Assembly: GCF_024519285.1 (NCBI RefSeq)
Contig: NZ_JAMZCY010000001.1
Span: 992,001-1,056,000 of the forward strand
Source of the DNA: Cohnella sp. WQ 127256
GTDB lineage: Bacteria; Bacillota; Bacilli; Paenibacillales; Paenibacillaceae
Direction: 5' to 3'
DNA: 64,000 nt
Shown here: piece after piece, positions 8,504 through 17,454 of the stretch
Layout of the letters: each line of letters starts with the position of its first letter
Position numbering within the stretch: the first letter of the stretch is position 1
The notes under the pieces: generated by a model
Databases searched by the model: none
Seen by the model: only the letters and a program-made list of their open reading frames with translations
What the model was told of the DNA's origin: nothing
Position numbers and translations under genes: made by a program

Positions 8504-10508
8504 GGTTATTGAAGTAGGGAGAGGGGAGGAAGATACGATCATTGTAGATGACCATATATTACTATGGAGTCAAGCTTCCATTAAGGTGCTGGATATACGC
8601 CATACGATGATGAGAACAGGCGATGCCTTGTATTCATACAGATTGCCGACCAGTATGTTTCTTCTGGCGACACGCGGAGGCGCCCAAGTATTGCTGGACG
8701 GCATGGAGATTATCTTAGACCGATTTCAAGTGATACATAGCGGCAAAGGAGCGCAGTTGGACATTTTTCCAACAGAAGAGTTATTCGAATATTATATGAT
8801 CTTCTATAAAGCATCCATTCCGCTTCCGAGTCGCCAGGAAATCATTAGACTAATGGAGCGAAGTAATCCGTTTCAAATGCAATATAATTTGTTGCCGAAC
8901 GATCCCATCTCACTTTTTCATAAAGTCAAATTAATGGATCAGGAATGGAGACTGTCTGGGTCTCTAGAGCGATTTCAGGTTAAATCGTTGTTTTATCAAT
9001 TTGTTTACAGTATTTTGCAGCAACTTCATAGGCAAGGAATTGATATGAAAGAACCGGATCTTGCTGCTCAAGCGATCTCGTACATAGAGGAGCATTATGC
9101 GAAATCAGTAAATTTAGAATCGCTAGCGGAAAGTCTGAATTACAGTATTCCACATTTGTCGGCATTGTTTAAGAAGTGTACCGGATACAGTCCAATCGAT
9201 TATCTCATTCGGATACGGATCGATAAGGCGGCCAGCCTTCTGTCGGAAACGAACGCTAATATTCGAGAAATTGCCGCCAGCGTGGGGTATAACGATCCTT
9301 ATTATTTTGGAAGACTGTTCAAAAAGATTAAGGGCGTTTCACCTGATCGGTTTAGAGCCAAGGAATGGGTGCAGCTTGAAGCAGAAGATAATCCCTCTAA
9401 ATTCATTCGATCCTCCATTGTTTCGAAGAGGATTCGACGTTATATTGATAGTGATAATCATTATCAATATAAAAATAGAGGAGAATCACAGATGTACACA
9501 CATTCCAAATCGACCGCTGCAGCAACATTGTTGCTTAGCTTTGCGCTGTTGCTCAGCGCTTGTTCCGGAGGCACTTCGACCACAAGAACTGCAACCGAGG
9601 GGACTCCGTCACCTTCAAGCTCGATATCGGTATCGCAAAGCTCAGCCCAATCGAATTCTGGACAGACCACTGCAGACCTGCAAACCAAAGTCATATCGAC
9701 GATCAACGGTGATGTCACAATCCCGAAAAATCCTCAACGCATTGTAGCCGATCAATATTTAGGCAGTATCATTGCGCTTGGTATCACTCCGATTGGAACA
9801 CCCGGACTACACCGAAAAAATCCTTATTTAGCTGAAGCTCTCAAGGAAGTTGAGGATGTTGGTGATGTGAATGGCTCTTTGGAAAAGGTAATCGATTTAC
9901 AGCCCGATTTAATTGTGACCGGAGCATCAGAAGATGAAGGAAGATATCAGCAATTATCCAAGATTGCCCCAACTATTTCGATTCCTTATGGGGAATTGAA
10001 GAATGCGCATGAGGAGTTGACCTTCTTTGGTAAGCTCTTCGGCAAAGAAAAGGAAGCGGAGGCTTGGCTTGCCGATTATGATCGTCGGATTGCAGTTGCA
10101 CGAGAAAGTGTAGAAAAGGTAATCCCACCCGATGCGACATTTACTATCTTTGAGATGGCGGACAAAGTTACCTATGTTTATGGAGACAATTTTGGTCGGG
10201 GGGGTCAGGCCGTCTACCAAGCGCTTGGTTTTAAACCGCCTGCTCCTATCGCAGCTGAGATTCTAGAAAAGCAGTGGGCTGAGCTGTCTAATGAAGTGCT
10301 GTCAAAATATGCGGGCGACTATATCATCCTGACGTCTAACGTGCGCACTTTGGAAGATGTTAAAGCTGACCCGATCTGGTCTACGCTTGATGCAGTTAAA
10401 AACAATCACGTGTACGTATGGAAAGAGGAACGCTCATGGTACTATGATCCGATTGCCGTTCTATCGCAGACCGAGGAAATTGCTGCTTGGCTTACAGGAC
10501 AGCAGTAA
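8502..10508 (+). CDS. AraC-family regulator fused to a siderophore-binding domain (Btr-like)
   Basis: One open frame of up to 668 codons. Residues about 1-180 form a cupin-like sensor, about 190-290 an AraC double helix-turn-helix (SIPHLSALFKKCTGYSP; DPYYFGRLFKKIKG), and about 331-668 a FeuA-type binding protein that starts with its own signal peptide. B. subtilis Btr also joins AraC and binding-protein domains to sense ferric bacillibactin, but it carries no internal lipoprotein signal as far as I know. Here a Fur promoter, ribosome binding site and ATG (9492) for the lipoprotein lie inside the frame. The ATG at 8502 is part of the -10 box, so translation more likely begins at ATC 8538 or ATT 8541 behind GGGGAGGA. 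Confidence 0.75.
   Translation: MVIEVGRGEEDTIIVDDHILLWSQASIKVLDIRHTMMRTGDALYSYRLPTSMFLLATRGGAQVLLDGMEIILDRFQVIHSGKGAQLDIFPTEELFEYYMIFYKASIPLPSRQEIIRLMERSNPFQMQYNLLPNDPISLFHKVKLMDQEWRLSGSLERFQVKSLFYQFVYSILQQLHRQGIDMKEPDLAAQAISYIEEHYAKSVNLESLAESLNYSIPHLSALFKKCTGYSPIDYLIRIRIDKAASLLSETNANIREIAASVGYNDPYYFGRLFKKIKGVSPDRFRAKEWVQLEAEDNPSKFIRSSIVSKRIRRYIDSDNHYQYKNRGESQMYTHSKSTAAATLLLSFALLLSACSGGTSTTRTATEGTPSPSSSISVSQSSAQSNSGQTTADLQTKVISTINGDVTIPKNPQRIVADQYLGSIIALGITPIGTPGLHRKNPYLAEALKEVEDVGDVNGSLEKVIDLQPDLIVTGASEDEGRYQQLSKIAPTISIPYGELKNAHEELTFFGKLFGKEKEAEAWLADYDRRIAVARESVEKVIPPDATFTIFEMADKVTYVYGDNFGRGGQAVYQALGFKPPAPIAAEILEKQWAELSNEVLSKYAGDYIILTSNVRTLEDVKADPIWSTLDAVKNNHVYVWKEERSWYYDPIAVLSQTEEIAAWLTGQQ
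9445..9483 (+). promoter_or_regulatory. Internal Fur-controlled promoter and ribosome binding site
   Basis: TTGATA (9445-9450), 17 nt, then TATAAA (9468-9473), with a perfect Fur box TGATAATCATTATCA (9452-9466) in the spacer. AGAGGAG (9477-9483) stands 8 nt before the lipoprotein ATG at 9492. The whole unit lies inside the AraC open frame and is nearly identical to the promoter at 8474-8503. Confidence 0.8.
9492..10508 (+). CDS. Iron-siderophore ABC transporter substrate-binding lipoprotein
   Basis: A lipid-anchored receptor of 338 residues for a ferric siderophore. It starts MYTHSKS, has a hydrophobic core and a lipobox LLSAC, then a Ser/Thr-rich linker and a class III binding fold (PQRIVADQYLGSIIALG, DLQPDLIVTG, FGKLFGKEKEAEAW, ending LTGQQ). 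The start is strongly supported by AGAGGAG and the Fur promoter. It should deliver substrate to the two FecCD permeases downstream (13440-15532). It is also the C-terminal part of the AraC fusion frame, so the same codons may make both a secreted receptor and a cytoplasmic sensor domain. The ligand is unknown. Confidence 0.85.
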   Translation: MYTHSKSTAAATLLLSFALLLSACSGGTSTTRTATEGTPSPSSSISVSQSSAQSNSGQTTADLQTKVISTINGDVTIPKNPQRIVADQYLGSIIALGITPIGTPGLHRKNPYLAEALKEVEDVGDVNGSLEKVIDLQPDLIVTGASEDEGRYQQLSKIAPTISIPYGELKNAHEELTFFGKLFGKEKEAEAWLADYDRRIAVARESVEKVIPPDATFTIFEMADKVTYVYGDNFGRGGQAVYQALGFKPPAPIAAEILEKQWAELSNEVLSKYAGDYIILTSNVRTLEDVKADPIWSTLDAVKNNHVYVWKEERSWYYDPIAVLSQTEEIAAWLTGQQ

Positions 10509-10558
10509 AGGTTTTTATTCGTGTTGCTACAGTTGGAAAGGCGAAATAATTGATAAAA

Positions 10559-10587
10559 CCGCAGGAGAAGTTTTCCTGCGGATTTTA
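10559..10587 (+). terminator. Weak terminator or attenuator before the ABC gene
   Basis: CCGCAGGA pairs with TCCTGCGG around a 7-nt loop, followed by ATTTTAA. The short T-tract suggests partial termination between the receptor gene and the rest of the iron operon. Confidence 0.55.
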
Positions 10588-10614
10588 ACATAATTTCAGG
10601 TAAGGAGGATATCC

Positions 10615-12330
10615 ATGCTTCGTCGTTTTTTTGTTTATTATCGTCCTTATAAAAATTTGTTTATTCTGGATTTTTCCTGCGCGATATTGGCTGCTTTGTT
10701 GGAACTGGCATTTCCTCTAGCCGTGAATAAAGTGGTGGACGACTTACTTCCAAGTGGTAACTGGAAGTGGATTTTATATTCATGCCTCGGCCTGCTTGGT
10801 ATTTATATTATCAGCGCTGCTCTTCATTTTGTGGTGACCTATTGGGGGCATAAGCTGGGCATTAGCATTGAGTCGGATATGCGTAAGAAGCTGTTTGACC
10901 GTGTGCAAAAGCTATCCTTTCGTTTTTTCGATAACAATAAGACGGGTCATCTTGTGTCCCGGATGACAAACGATTTGATGGATATTGGAGAAATTGCCCA
11001 TCATGGACCAGAGGATTTGTTTATTGCGGTGATGACACTCGCAGGAGCATTTGGTATCATGCTCAGCATTAATTGGCAGCTAGCAGTGATGACCTTTATC
11101 ATCGTCCCGCTGATGATTTATTTGTCACTTTATTTCAGCCGTAAGATGTCGGCAGCCTTCAAACGTATGTTCGCGGATATTGCAGACTATAATGCGCGAG
11201 TTGAAAACAATGTCAGTGGAATCCGCGTCGTTCAAGCGTTCTCCAATGAAAAGTATGAAATTTCCCGGTTTGCTGACAATAACAACCGCTTTCGAATGAC
11301 CAAGTTGATCACTTATCGGATCATGGCATGGAACTCGTCGCTCAGTTTTATTCTGATGAAATGTGTTTCCTTGTTTGTGCTTGTATGCGGGACGTGGTTT
11401 GTTATCCAGGGTCAAATGTCATATGGGGAGTTTATCGCCTTTGTCATGCTGTCCAATGTGTTTCTGGGTCCCATTCAGCAAATTAATTCCGTGATTGAAA
11501 CCTACCCGAAAGGGATCGCAGGATTTAGAAGGTACCTGGAGCTGTTAGAAACGGTGCCGGATGTTGAGGACGCACCGAATGCTCTCTCGATAAAGCAAGT
11601 ACAAGGAGATATTAAATTTACTGGGGTAACCTTCGGTTATGAGAATAAAGAGAAGGTACTAAATGAAGTAAGCCTATCCATTCGGGCTGGTGAAACTGTC
11701 GCTCTCGTCGGTCCTTCCGGTGCAGGCAAGACGACGTTGTGCTCATTATTGCCGAGATTTTACGATGTCGACGATGGTTCGATTTCAATAGATGGCATAG
11801 ATATTCGAAGATTAACCTTAGAATCTCTGCGTTCGCATATTGGCATCGTGCAGCAGGATGTATTTCTGTTTGACGGCACCATTAGGGAGAACATCGCCTA
11901 TGGCAAGCTAGATGCGTCTGACTCCGAAATATGGCAGGCTGCGCGACGTGCGCAACTAGAGGAACTGATTAAGTCACAACCGGATGGGCTTGGTACGTTT
12001 ATTGGTGAAAGAGGCGTGAAGCTATCTGGTGGTCAGAAGCAGCGGCTCTCCATAGCACGAATGTTCTTGAAAAATCCGCCTATTCTCATTCTGGATGAAG
12101 CCACATCGGCTTTGGATACTGAAACGGAAGCTGCCATCCAACTAGCTCTGTCAGAGCTTTCACAAGGACGTACAACCCTTGTGATCGCACATCGATTGGC
12201 AACCATTAAGAATGCAGATCGAATTATTGTCGTTGCTGATCAAGGGATATCTGAGCAAGGCAAGCATGAGGAATTGATTGCAGCTGAGGGGATATATAGC
12301 CGTTTGCACAGGGCCCAGTTTGGCAACTAA
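10615..12330 (+). CDS. ABC transporter, fused membrane and ATPase domains (exporter type)
   Basis: A half-transporter of 571 residues: six membrane helices in about the first 310 residues, then a nucleotide-binding domain with Walker [10 protein letters not shown], signature LSGGQKQ, Walker [13 protein letters not shown] and the switch histidine in VIAHRLAT. The fold is that of YwjA/MsbA-type exporters and of the mycobacterial IrtAB siderophore transporter. In this locus it may secrete the siderophore or move it across the membrane. It is not the FhuC/YusV-type ATPase that the two FecCD permeases need. AAGGAGG precedes the ATG. It probably works as a homodimer. Confidence 0.85.
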   Translation: MLRRFFVYYRPYKNLFILDFSCAILAALLELAFPLAVNKVVDDLLPSGNWKWILYSCLGLLGIYIISAALHFVVTYWGHKLGISIESDMRKKLFDRVQKLSFRFFDNNKTGHLVSRMTNDLMDIGEIAHHGPEDLFIAVMTLAGAFGIMLSINWQLAVMTFIIVPLMIYLSLYFSRKMSAAFKRMFADIADYNARVENNVSGIRVVQAFSNEKYEISRFADNNNRFRMTKLITYRIMAWNSSLSFILMKCVSLFVLVCGTWFVIQGQMSYGEFIAFVMLSNVFLGPIQQINSVIETYPKGIAGFRRYLELLETVPDVEDAPNALSIKQVQGDIKFTGVTFGYENKEKVLNEVSLSIRAGETVALVGPSGAGKTTLCSLLPRFYDVDDGSISIDGIDIRRLTLESLRSHIGIVQQDVFLFDGTIRENIAYGKLDASDSEIWQAARRAQLEELIKSQPDGLGTFIGERGVKLSGGQKQRLSIARMFLKNPPILILDEATSALDTETEAAIQLALSELSQGRTTLVIAHRLATIKNADRIIVVADQGISEQGKHEELIAAEGIYSRLHRAQFGN

Positions 12331-12365
12331 TCGTTAAAAATAGAAAAAGAATGTGGAGGTACATG

Positions 12366-13412
12366 ATGAACGAACAACTGGAGCTTTATGACGTCACGAT
12401 TATTGGTGGAGGCCCTGCAGGGCTATATACGACTTTTTACAGTGGAATGCGCGAGTTGAAGACAAAGCTGATAGAGGCACAGGATCAATTAGGGGGGAGG
12501 TTGCTCACCTATCCTGAGAAGATCATATGGGATGTCGGGGGAGTGACGCCGATCCGCTGTGAGAAATTAATAGCTCAATTGATCGAACAAGCAGGGACCT
12601 TCGAACCGACGATTGTACTAGGCCAGCAGATCACAGACTTTGAGCGACAGCCTGATGATACCTTTATTCTGTCTACGTTAAGTGGTGAACGGCACCATAC
12701 TAGAACAGTCATCTTGACGATCGGTTATGGCATTCGCAAGATGGCGAAGCTTGAGATCGAAGGGGCAGACAGCTACGAAGTGACGAATTTGTATTATACG
12801 GTGCAGGAACTGGAAGTATTTCGTGGCAAGAGGGTATTGATTTCAGGCGGTGGTGATTCTGCGGTGGACTGGGCGAATGAGTTGGAAGCCATTGCTGAAA
12901 GTGTAACGGTTGTACATAGAAGAGATAGCTTTGGGGGCCATGAGCGAAACGTGTCCCGGATGAAGCAATCGTCGGTTGACGTACGTACACCCTATGCGGT
13001 GCAAGCACTCCATAGTAAGAATGGGAAAGATATTGATCTAGTGACTATTGAGCATATGGAAACCAAGGAGCAGGAATTTTTGGAGGTCGATGCTGTCATC
13101 GTAAATCACGGGATGAGGAGTGATTTTGGTCCGATTCGTAATTGGGATCTCAACTTAGGCGAGTGGAATGCGACTGTAGGTGAGAAGATGGCGACCAACA
13201 TTCCCGGTATATTCGGTGCAGGAGATTTCGTATCTTATGGCAGTAAAGTTGGACTCATTGCTGGAACGTTTACGGACGGTGTGCTGGCGCTCAATAGCGC
13301 TAAGCTCTACTTGGATCCGGAAGCGCCAACTATGGCATACGTTTCCTCTCATAATCAACGGTTTAAAGAAAAGAACAAGCAGTTCGGCATAGAGGATAAT
13401 CAAGCACAATAA
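12366..13412 (+). CDS. Ferredoxin/flavodoxin-NADP+ reductase type 2 (YumC/YcgT-like)
   Basis: A flavoenzyme of about 348 residues with an FAD-binding [14 protein letters not shown] near the N-terminus, an NADPH-binding [15 protein letters not shown] in the middle and a FAD-contacting GIFGAGDF near the end. This is the thioredoxin-reductase-like FNR of Bacillota, without redox cysteines. B. subtilis YcgT is Fur-regulated and is thought to supply electrons for iron release from siderophores, which suits this locus. TGGAGGT lies just upstream of two adjacent ATG codons; I take the second (12366) for spacing. It sits between the ABC gene and the permeases in one operon. Confidence 0.85.
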   Translation: MNEQLELYDVTIIGGGPAGLYTTFYSGMRELKTKLIEAQDQLGGRLLTYPEKIIWDVGGVTPIRCEKLIAQLIEQAGTFEPTIVLGQQITDFERQPDDTFILSTLSGERHHTRTVILTIGYGIRKMAKLEIEGADSYEVTNLYYTVQELEVFRGKRVLISGGGDSAVDWANELEAIAESVTVVHRRDSFGGHERNVSRMKQSSVDVRTPYAVQALHSKNGKDIDLVTIEHMETKEQEFLEVDAVIVNHGMRSDFGPIRNWDLNLGEWNATVGEKMATNIPGIFGAGDFVSYGSKVGLIAGTFTDGVLALNSAKLYLDPEAPTMAYVSSHNQRFKEKNKQFGIEDNQAQ

Positions 13413-13439
13413 TTCATGTAGTTAATGAAGGTGGCACAT

Positions 13440-14495
13440 ATGAATCAACATGCTAGTTCCATTCCTCAAGAAACCTCAGTAAAAGCAGTCAAATTCCGTT
13501 CCCGACCATGGGTCGCCACTCTGATCCTAACCGGTGGGTTAGTCGCATTGGTATTTGGAATAGCCTTGTCTGTTTCATTTGGGGCGGCGGATATTAAATT
13601 TTCTGTCGTATGGGAAGCCGTTTTTAGCTTTAATCCTGATGTTACTCAGCACCAGATTATTCAGGAACTCCGCTTACCGCGTGTGCTTGGCGGAGCGATG
13701 GTCGGGGCGTGCTTCGCCGTTGCTGGAGCGATCATGCAGGGCATGACACGCAATCCGCTAGCCGATTCCGGGCTGCTCGGGCTAAATGCTGGAGCCGGAT
13801 TTATGCTGGCGATTTGTTTCGCATTTCTACCTGGACTGCCATTCATGTATCTCATCATGTATTCCTTCTTAGGTGCAGCAGTTGGGGCTGGGCTTGTATA
13901 CGGTATTGGCTCCTTGGCAAAAGGGGGATTGACGCCATTACGGTTAATATTAGCTGGTGCGGCTTTAAGTGCGCTACTATCCGCTCTTAGCGAAGGGGTT
14001 GCACTCTATTTCCACATCGGTCAGGACCTGGCTTTCTGGTATGCCGGTGGTGTAGCAGGAACGAAATGGATCCAGCTAAAAATTATGTTTCCATGGATTG
14101 CTGCAGCGATCATCGGTGCGATTGCGCTGTCGAGATCCATTACGATGCTTAGTCTTGGAGAAGATGTAGCCAAAGGACTTGGTCAACGTACTGCCTTAGT
14201 AAAGCTAGCGGGAGTTGTCATTGTATTAATTCTAGCTGGAGCAGCGGTTTCCGTTGTTGGAGCAGTCGCTTTTGTTGGATTAATTATTCCACACCTGACT
14301 CGATATTTGGTCGGCGTCGATTACCGCTGGATCATTCCGTGCTCGGCGGTACTTGGCAGTCTGTTAGTTGTCATTGCTGACTTAGCAGCAAGAATGGTTA
14401 ACCCTCCCTATGAGACACCGATGGGAGCACTCATCGCTCTCATCGGTGTTCCGTTCTTCCTTTACTTGGCACGTAAAGAAAGGAGGGAGTTATAA
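13440..14495 (+). CDS. FecCD-family ferric-siderophore permease (FeuB-like)
   Basis: An integral membrane permease of about 351 residues with roughly ten helices. Signature stretches include ELRLPRVLGGAMVGACFAVAGAIMQGMTRNPLADSGLLGLNAGA and the ATPase-coupling region AFVGLIIPHLTRYLVG (quoted in parts: ELRLPRVLGGAMVG; MTRNPLADSGLLG; FVGLIIPHLTR). I use the ATG at 13440 because AAGGTGG lies 7 nt upstream; the ATG at 13425 has none. It pairs with the next gene to form the heterodimeric channel that receives substrate from the lipoprotein. Confidence 0.9.
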   Translation: MNQHASSIPQETSVKAVKFRSRPWVATLILTGGLVALVFGIALSVSFGAADIKFSVVWEAVFSFNPDVTQHQIIQELRLPRVLGGAMVGACFAVAGAIMQGMTRNPLADSGLLGLNAGAGFMLAICFAFLPGLPFMYLIMYSFLGAAVGAGLVYGIGSLAKGGLTPLRLILAGAALSALLSALSEGVALYFHIGQDLAFWYAGGVAGTKWIQLKIMFPWIAAAIIGAIALSRSITMLSLGEDVAKGLGQRTALVKLAGVVIVLILAGAAVSVVGAVAFVGLIIPHLTRYLVGVDYRWIIPCSAVLGSLLVVIADLAARMVNPPYETPMGALIALIGVPFFLYLARKERREL

Positions 14496-14497
14496 AT

Positions 14498-15532
14498 ATG
14501 GAAATCCGAACACTCTCTCTTGATGATCTCCGTAAAAGGAATAAGAACGTTATGGTATTATCCGTACTGGGACTTTTGATTGTTATTGTTTTTATAATCA
14601 GTATGAATACTGGCTATATTCGGCTGCCACCAATGGATTTGATGAAAACTCTATTTGGAATGGGAACAAAGAAGCAATCGCTAATCCTATTCGACTTCCG
14701 ATTGCCACGAATTGTGATATCTGTATTAATCGGTGCAGGGCTCGCAGTTTCGGGCTGTATCTTGCAGGGGATTTCCCGTAACGCATTAGCCGACCCAGGC
14801 ATATTGGGTATTAATGCGGGAGCGGGTTTGACGGTGATGCTGTTTATTTCTTTTTATCCGACAACAGCAGCTGCCCCGGTATTTCTTCTTCCCGTGCTAG
14901 CTTTAATTGGAGCAGGATTGACTGCTGCACTTATTTATTCCTTGTCCTACAAGCGACATGAAGGTATATCTCCAACCCGATTGCTGCTGACCGGAATAGC
15001 GGTGGCTGCTGGAATCAGCGCGGCGACTATTGTATTGACTCTTAGGCTCAGCCCGGAAAAATATCAATTTGTCGCGACTTGGATGGCGGGAAGCATCTGG
15101 GGTACCAATTGGAAGTTTGTACTAGCACTATTGCCGTGGATTGTTGTTCTACTTCCTTTTGTATACTACAAGGCACGCGTAATAAATGTAATGAACTTGG
15201 GAGAGCATATCGCGACCGGCTTGGGGACCTCTGTTGAGAAAGAACGGTTGTTGCTGTTAGCTGCTGCGGTTGGTCTTGCTGGCTCTTGCGTAGCGGTGAG
15301 CGGCGGTATCGGATTTGTCGGCTTAATCGGCCCTCATCTTGCGCGTCGTCTAGTGGGTTCTAAGCATCAAATTCTACTGCCGACCACAGCTTTAGTTGGA
15401 TCGCTTCTAGTCGTTATAGCCGATACACTCGGTCGTTGGGTTTTGCAGCCCTCAGAGATACCTACAGGCATCGTAGTGGCTGTGATTGGAGCGCCTTATT
15501 TCCTATTCTTGCTAGCCAAATCAAGGGCATGA
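14498..15532 (+). CDS. FecCD-family ferric-siderophore permease (FeuC-like)
   Basis: The second permease subunit, 344 residues, with the same hallmarks: DFRLPRIVISVLIGAGLAVS, ISRNALADPGILGINAGAG and GFVGLIGPHLARRLVG. It starts 2 nt after the previous stop codon, with AAGGAGGG inside the end of that gene, so the two are coupled. The operon ends here without an FhuC-type ATPase gene, so an ATPase encoded elsewhere (like B. subtilis YusV) must energise the pair. Confidence 0.9.
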   Translation: MEIRTLSLDDLRKRNKNVMVLSVLGLLIVIVFIISMNTGYIRLPPMDLMKTLFGMGTKKQSLILFDFRLPRIVISVLIGAGLAVSGCILQGISRNALADPGILGINAGAGLTVMLFISFYPTTAAAPVFLLPVLALIGAGLTAALIYSLSYKRHEGISPTRLLLTGIAVAAGISAATIVLTLRLSPEKYQFVATWMAGSIWGTNWKFVLALLPWIVVLLPFVYYKARVINVMNLGEHIATGLGTSVEKERLLLLAAAVGLAGSCVAVSGGIGFVGLIGPHLARRLVGSKHQILLPTTALVGSLLVVIADTLGRWVLQPSEIPTGIVVAVIGAPYFLFLLAKSRA

Positions 15533-15570
15533 ACCTTTTTCTATCTATTATGTTTAATTGCAATTAACAA

Positions 15571-15634
15571 AAAGAAACCATCCTTTGTAAAATGGTAGTG
15601 TCGAGCTGCCATTAAAAGAAGGAGTGGTTTCTTT
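15571..15634. other. Nested hairpin with a 20-codon reading frame
   Basis: AAAGAAACCA (15571-15580) pairs perfectly with TGGTTTCTTT (15625-15634), and AATGGTAG pairs with CTGCCATT inside it. T-rich sequence follows, so it may end the iron operon. AGAAGGAGTGG (15618-15627) precedes a TTG that opens a 20-codon frame (LFIQNIWDSNYNYLKIVHDK). The layout could be a small leader, or the end of an insertion element with a truncated transposase start; I cannot decide. The rest of 15635-15809 is AT-rich with no gene that I can see. Confidence 0.4.
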
Positions 15635-15833
15635 GTTTATTCAAAATATTTGGGATTCAAATTATAATTACTTGAAGATTGTGCATGATAAATAAACTTT
15701 AGTTTCAAAAATGTTTCAACTTTATATTTTATAATCGTATGTAGGAAGCTTTAATATAGAAAAAGCTTTAATATAGAAGTATGCGAGTAATAGTTTAATT
15801 TTTATAATCGTGAGAGAGGATGAATTATTAATT

Positions 15834-17351
15834 ATGCAAGTTCAGAAAAATGGCCTTATGTTATGGATATCCACGGCAGCAGTGCTGCTTAATGTCGTCA
15901 TTTTTACACTTACCCGATGGTTTGATCCGTTCGGTCATGATATGGGGATGCACGGTGAAGTGTCTGAGATGAGCAGTCATATCCAATGGGCTGGAAATTT
16001 CCTTTTCATATTACCAATTGTAGGCCTGGGGCTTAACATCTATTGGTTTAAGAGAAATAAGGAGCATCGTTGGTTACCTTGGATAAACACTTTAACATTA
16101 ACTTTATCTAGTATTGCCATTATAAGTGGTAGCGGAGGTGGTGTTGAGTTTCATTTCTCTATCTTTATGGTCATTGCAGCTTCAGCATACTATGACAATA
16201 CTAAATTAATATATATGATGACGGGCTTGTTTGCCATTCAACATATTGCCGGATATTTGTTCGTTCCTGAACTTATATTCGGGGTGGATACATATTCATT
16301 CCTCATGGTAGCTATTCATGCTGGTTTTCTTATATTAACTTCGAGTGCTACGGTATTACAAATCAATTCCAAACACAAAATTACGAGTCAATTGGAAGCG
16401 GAGAAAAGAAGCAAGGATGATAAAGTATTGGAATTGCTAGAGCATGTTCGTTCTCTGTCCGCTCAAATCGGTTCCACCTCCAGTATTGTGTCCGGGAAAT
16501 CAGAATCAAATGTCCGGAGTAATCAAGAAATGAGTACGGCATTTTCAGAGGTGGCAATTGGGCTCGGAGATCAAGCACTGTCCATTGAACAGATGGAAAT
16601 GAAGCTAAGTCATATTAATCATTCGATTCAAACGGCGCTAATCTCATCTGAGGAAATGAAAAAAAATGCTGAAACAACGGGGCAGTCAGTCGAAGCGAGT
16701 CATCAGAAGATCAAGTTATTAAGTGAGCATATGATTCATATTTCAGAATCGGTTAATGCTGTAGCAGAAACGATGATATCACTGAAGCATTCTTCGACTC
16801 GCGCTGAGAGCATGGTCAGCACGGTACGTCAGGTAGCTAACCAAACGAATCTACTTGCATTAAATGCTTCTATTGAAGCCGCAAGAGCAGGGGAACATGG
16901 TAGGGGATTCGCCGTTGTTGCGAGTGAAATACAGAAGCTGGCGAATCAAAGCAGGCTCGCTGCTGAGGAGATTCAAGAGGTTATGGCTGAGATCCGAGCG
17001 GAAAGTGATGTGACCTTTGCTGGCGTTGAAAGTGGACAAGCTGTGATTCAGCAAGCAGTGTCCCATGTGGGAGAGTTCGCTGCCCAATTCGAGCAAGTAC
17101 AACAAACGATGCATCATTTACTAGAATTCATAATATCGATGAATCAGATGATGATGACGTTTCGGCAGGATTCGATGGGGGTGACTGAGGACATGACTCG
17201 GATCTCCGTAGTTATTGAAGAGGGTATGGCATCCATGGAGCAGCTTACGGCGATATGTGATAATCAGATCGAATCCGCTAAGCAAGTCGATACGGAAATT
17301 GGTCAGTTGGGTAAGCTTAGTGAATCGATGCAGCAACGGTTTTCTGTTTGA
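15834..17351 (+). CDS. Methyl-accepting chemotaxis protein, multi-helix membrane sensor
   Basis: A chemoreceptor-like protein of about 505 residues. The N-terminal 190 residues hold several membrane helices rather than a classic extracellular sensor flanked by two helices. There is no clear HAMP domain. The C-terminal coiled coil has the conserved hairpin [20 protein letters not shown] and [18 protein letters not shown] that binds CheA and CheW. The first ATG near a ribosome binding site (GAGAGGA) is at 15834. It stands alone, followed by a strong terminator. The stimulus is unknown. Confidence 0.8.
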   Translation: MQVQKNGLMLWISTAAVLLNVVIFTLTRWFDPFGHDMGMHGEVSEMSSHIQWAGNFLFILPIVGLGLNIYWFKRNKEHRWLPWINTLTLTLSSIAIISGSGGGVEFHFSIFMVIAASAYYDNTKLIYMMTGLFAIQHIAGYLFVPELIFGVDTYSFLMVAIHAGFLILTSSATVLQINSKHKITSQLEAEKRSKDDKVLELLEHVRSLSAQIGSTSSIVSGKSESNVRSNQEMSTAFSEVAIGLGDQALSIEQMEMKLSHINHSIQTALISSEEMKKNAETTGQSVEASHQKIKLLSEHMIHISESVNAVAETMISLKHSSTRAESMVSTVRQVANQTNLLALNASIEAARAGEHGRGFAVVASEIQKLANQSRLAAEEIQEVMAEIRAESDVTFAGVESGQAVIQQAVSHVGEFAAQFEQVQQTMHHLLEFIISMNQMMMTFRQDSMGVTEDMTRISVVIEEGMASMEQLTAICDNQIESAKQVDTEIGQLGKLSESMQQRFSV

Positions 17352-17381
17352 TTGAGAGTTTAGATTATAGGTTGTATCAGG

Positions 17382-17419
17382 GCAAAAAGAGCTTTAGCTG
17401 CTGCTAAGGCTCTTTTTGC
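17382..17419 (+). terminator. Terminator of the chemoreceptor gene
   Basis: GCAAAAAGAGC pairs perfectly with GCTCTTTTTGC (11 bp), with T-rich sequence in the right arm. Confidence 0.8.
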
Positions 17420-17454
17420 ATGGTGTATTTAGCAGTGTCAATCTTCGTCTTCAA

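Noticed and set aside
9271..9747. Second-frame 158-codon open frame across the AraC/receptor junction
   Set aside because: It is a shadow of the fused frame with poor codon use and no start signals.
7912..15532. A biosynthetic cluster for the siderophore itself
   Set aside because: No synthetase, IucA/IucC or NRPS gene is present in the window, only uptake and reduction functions.
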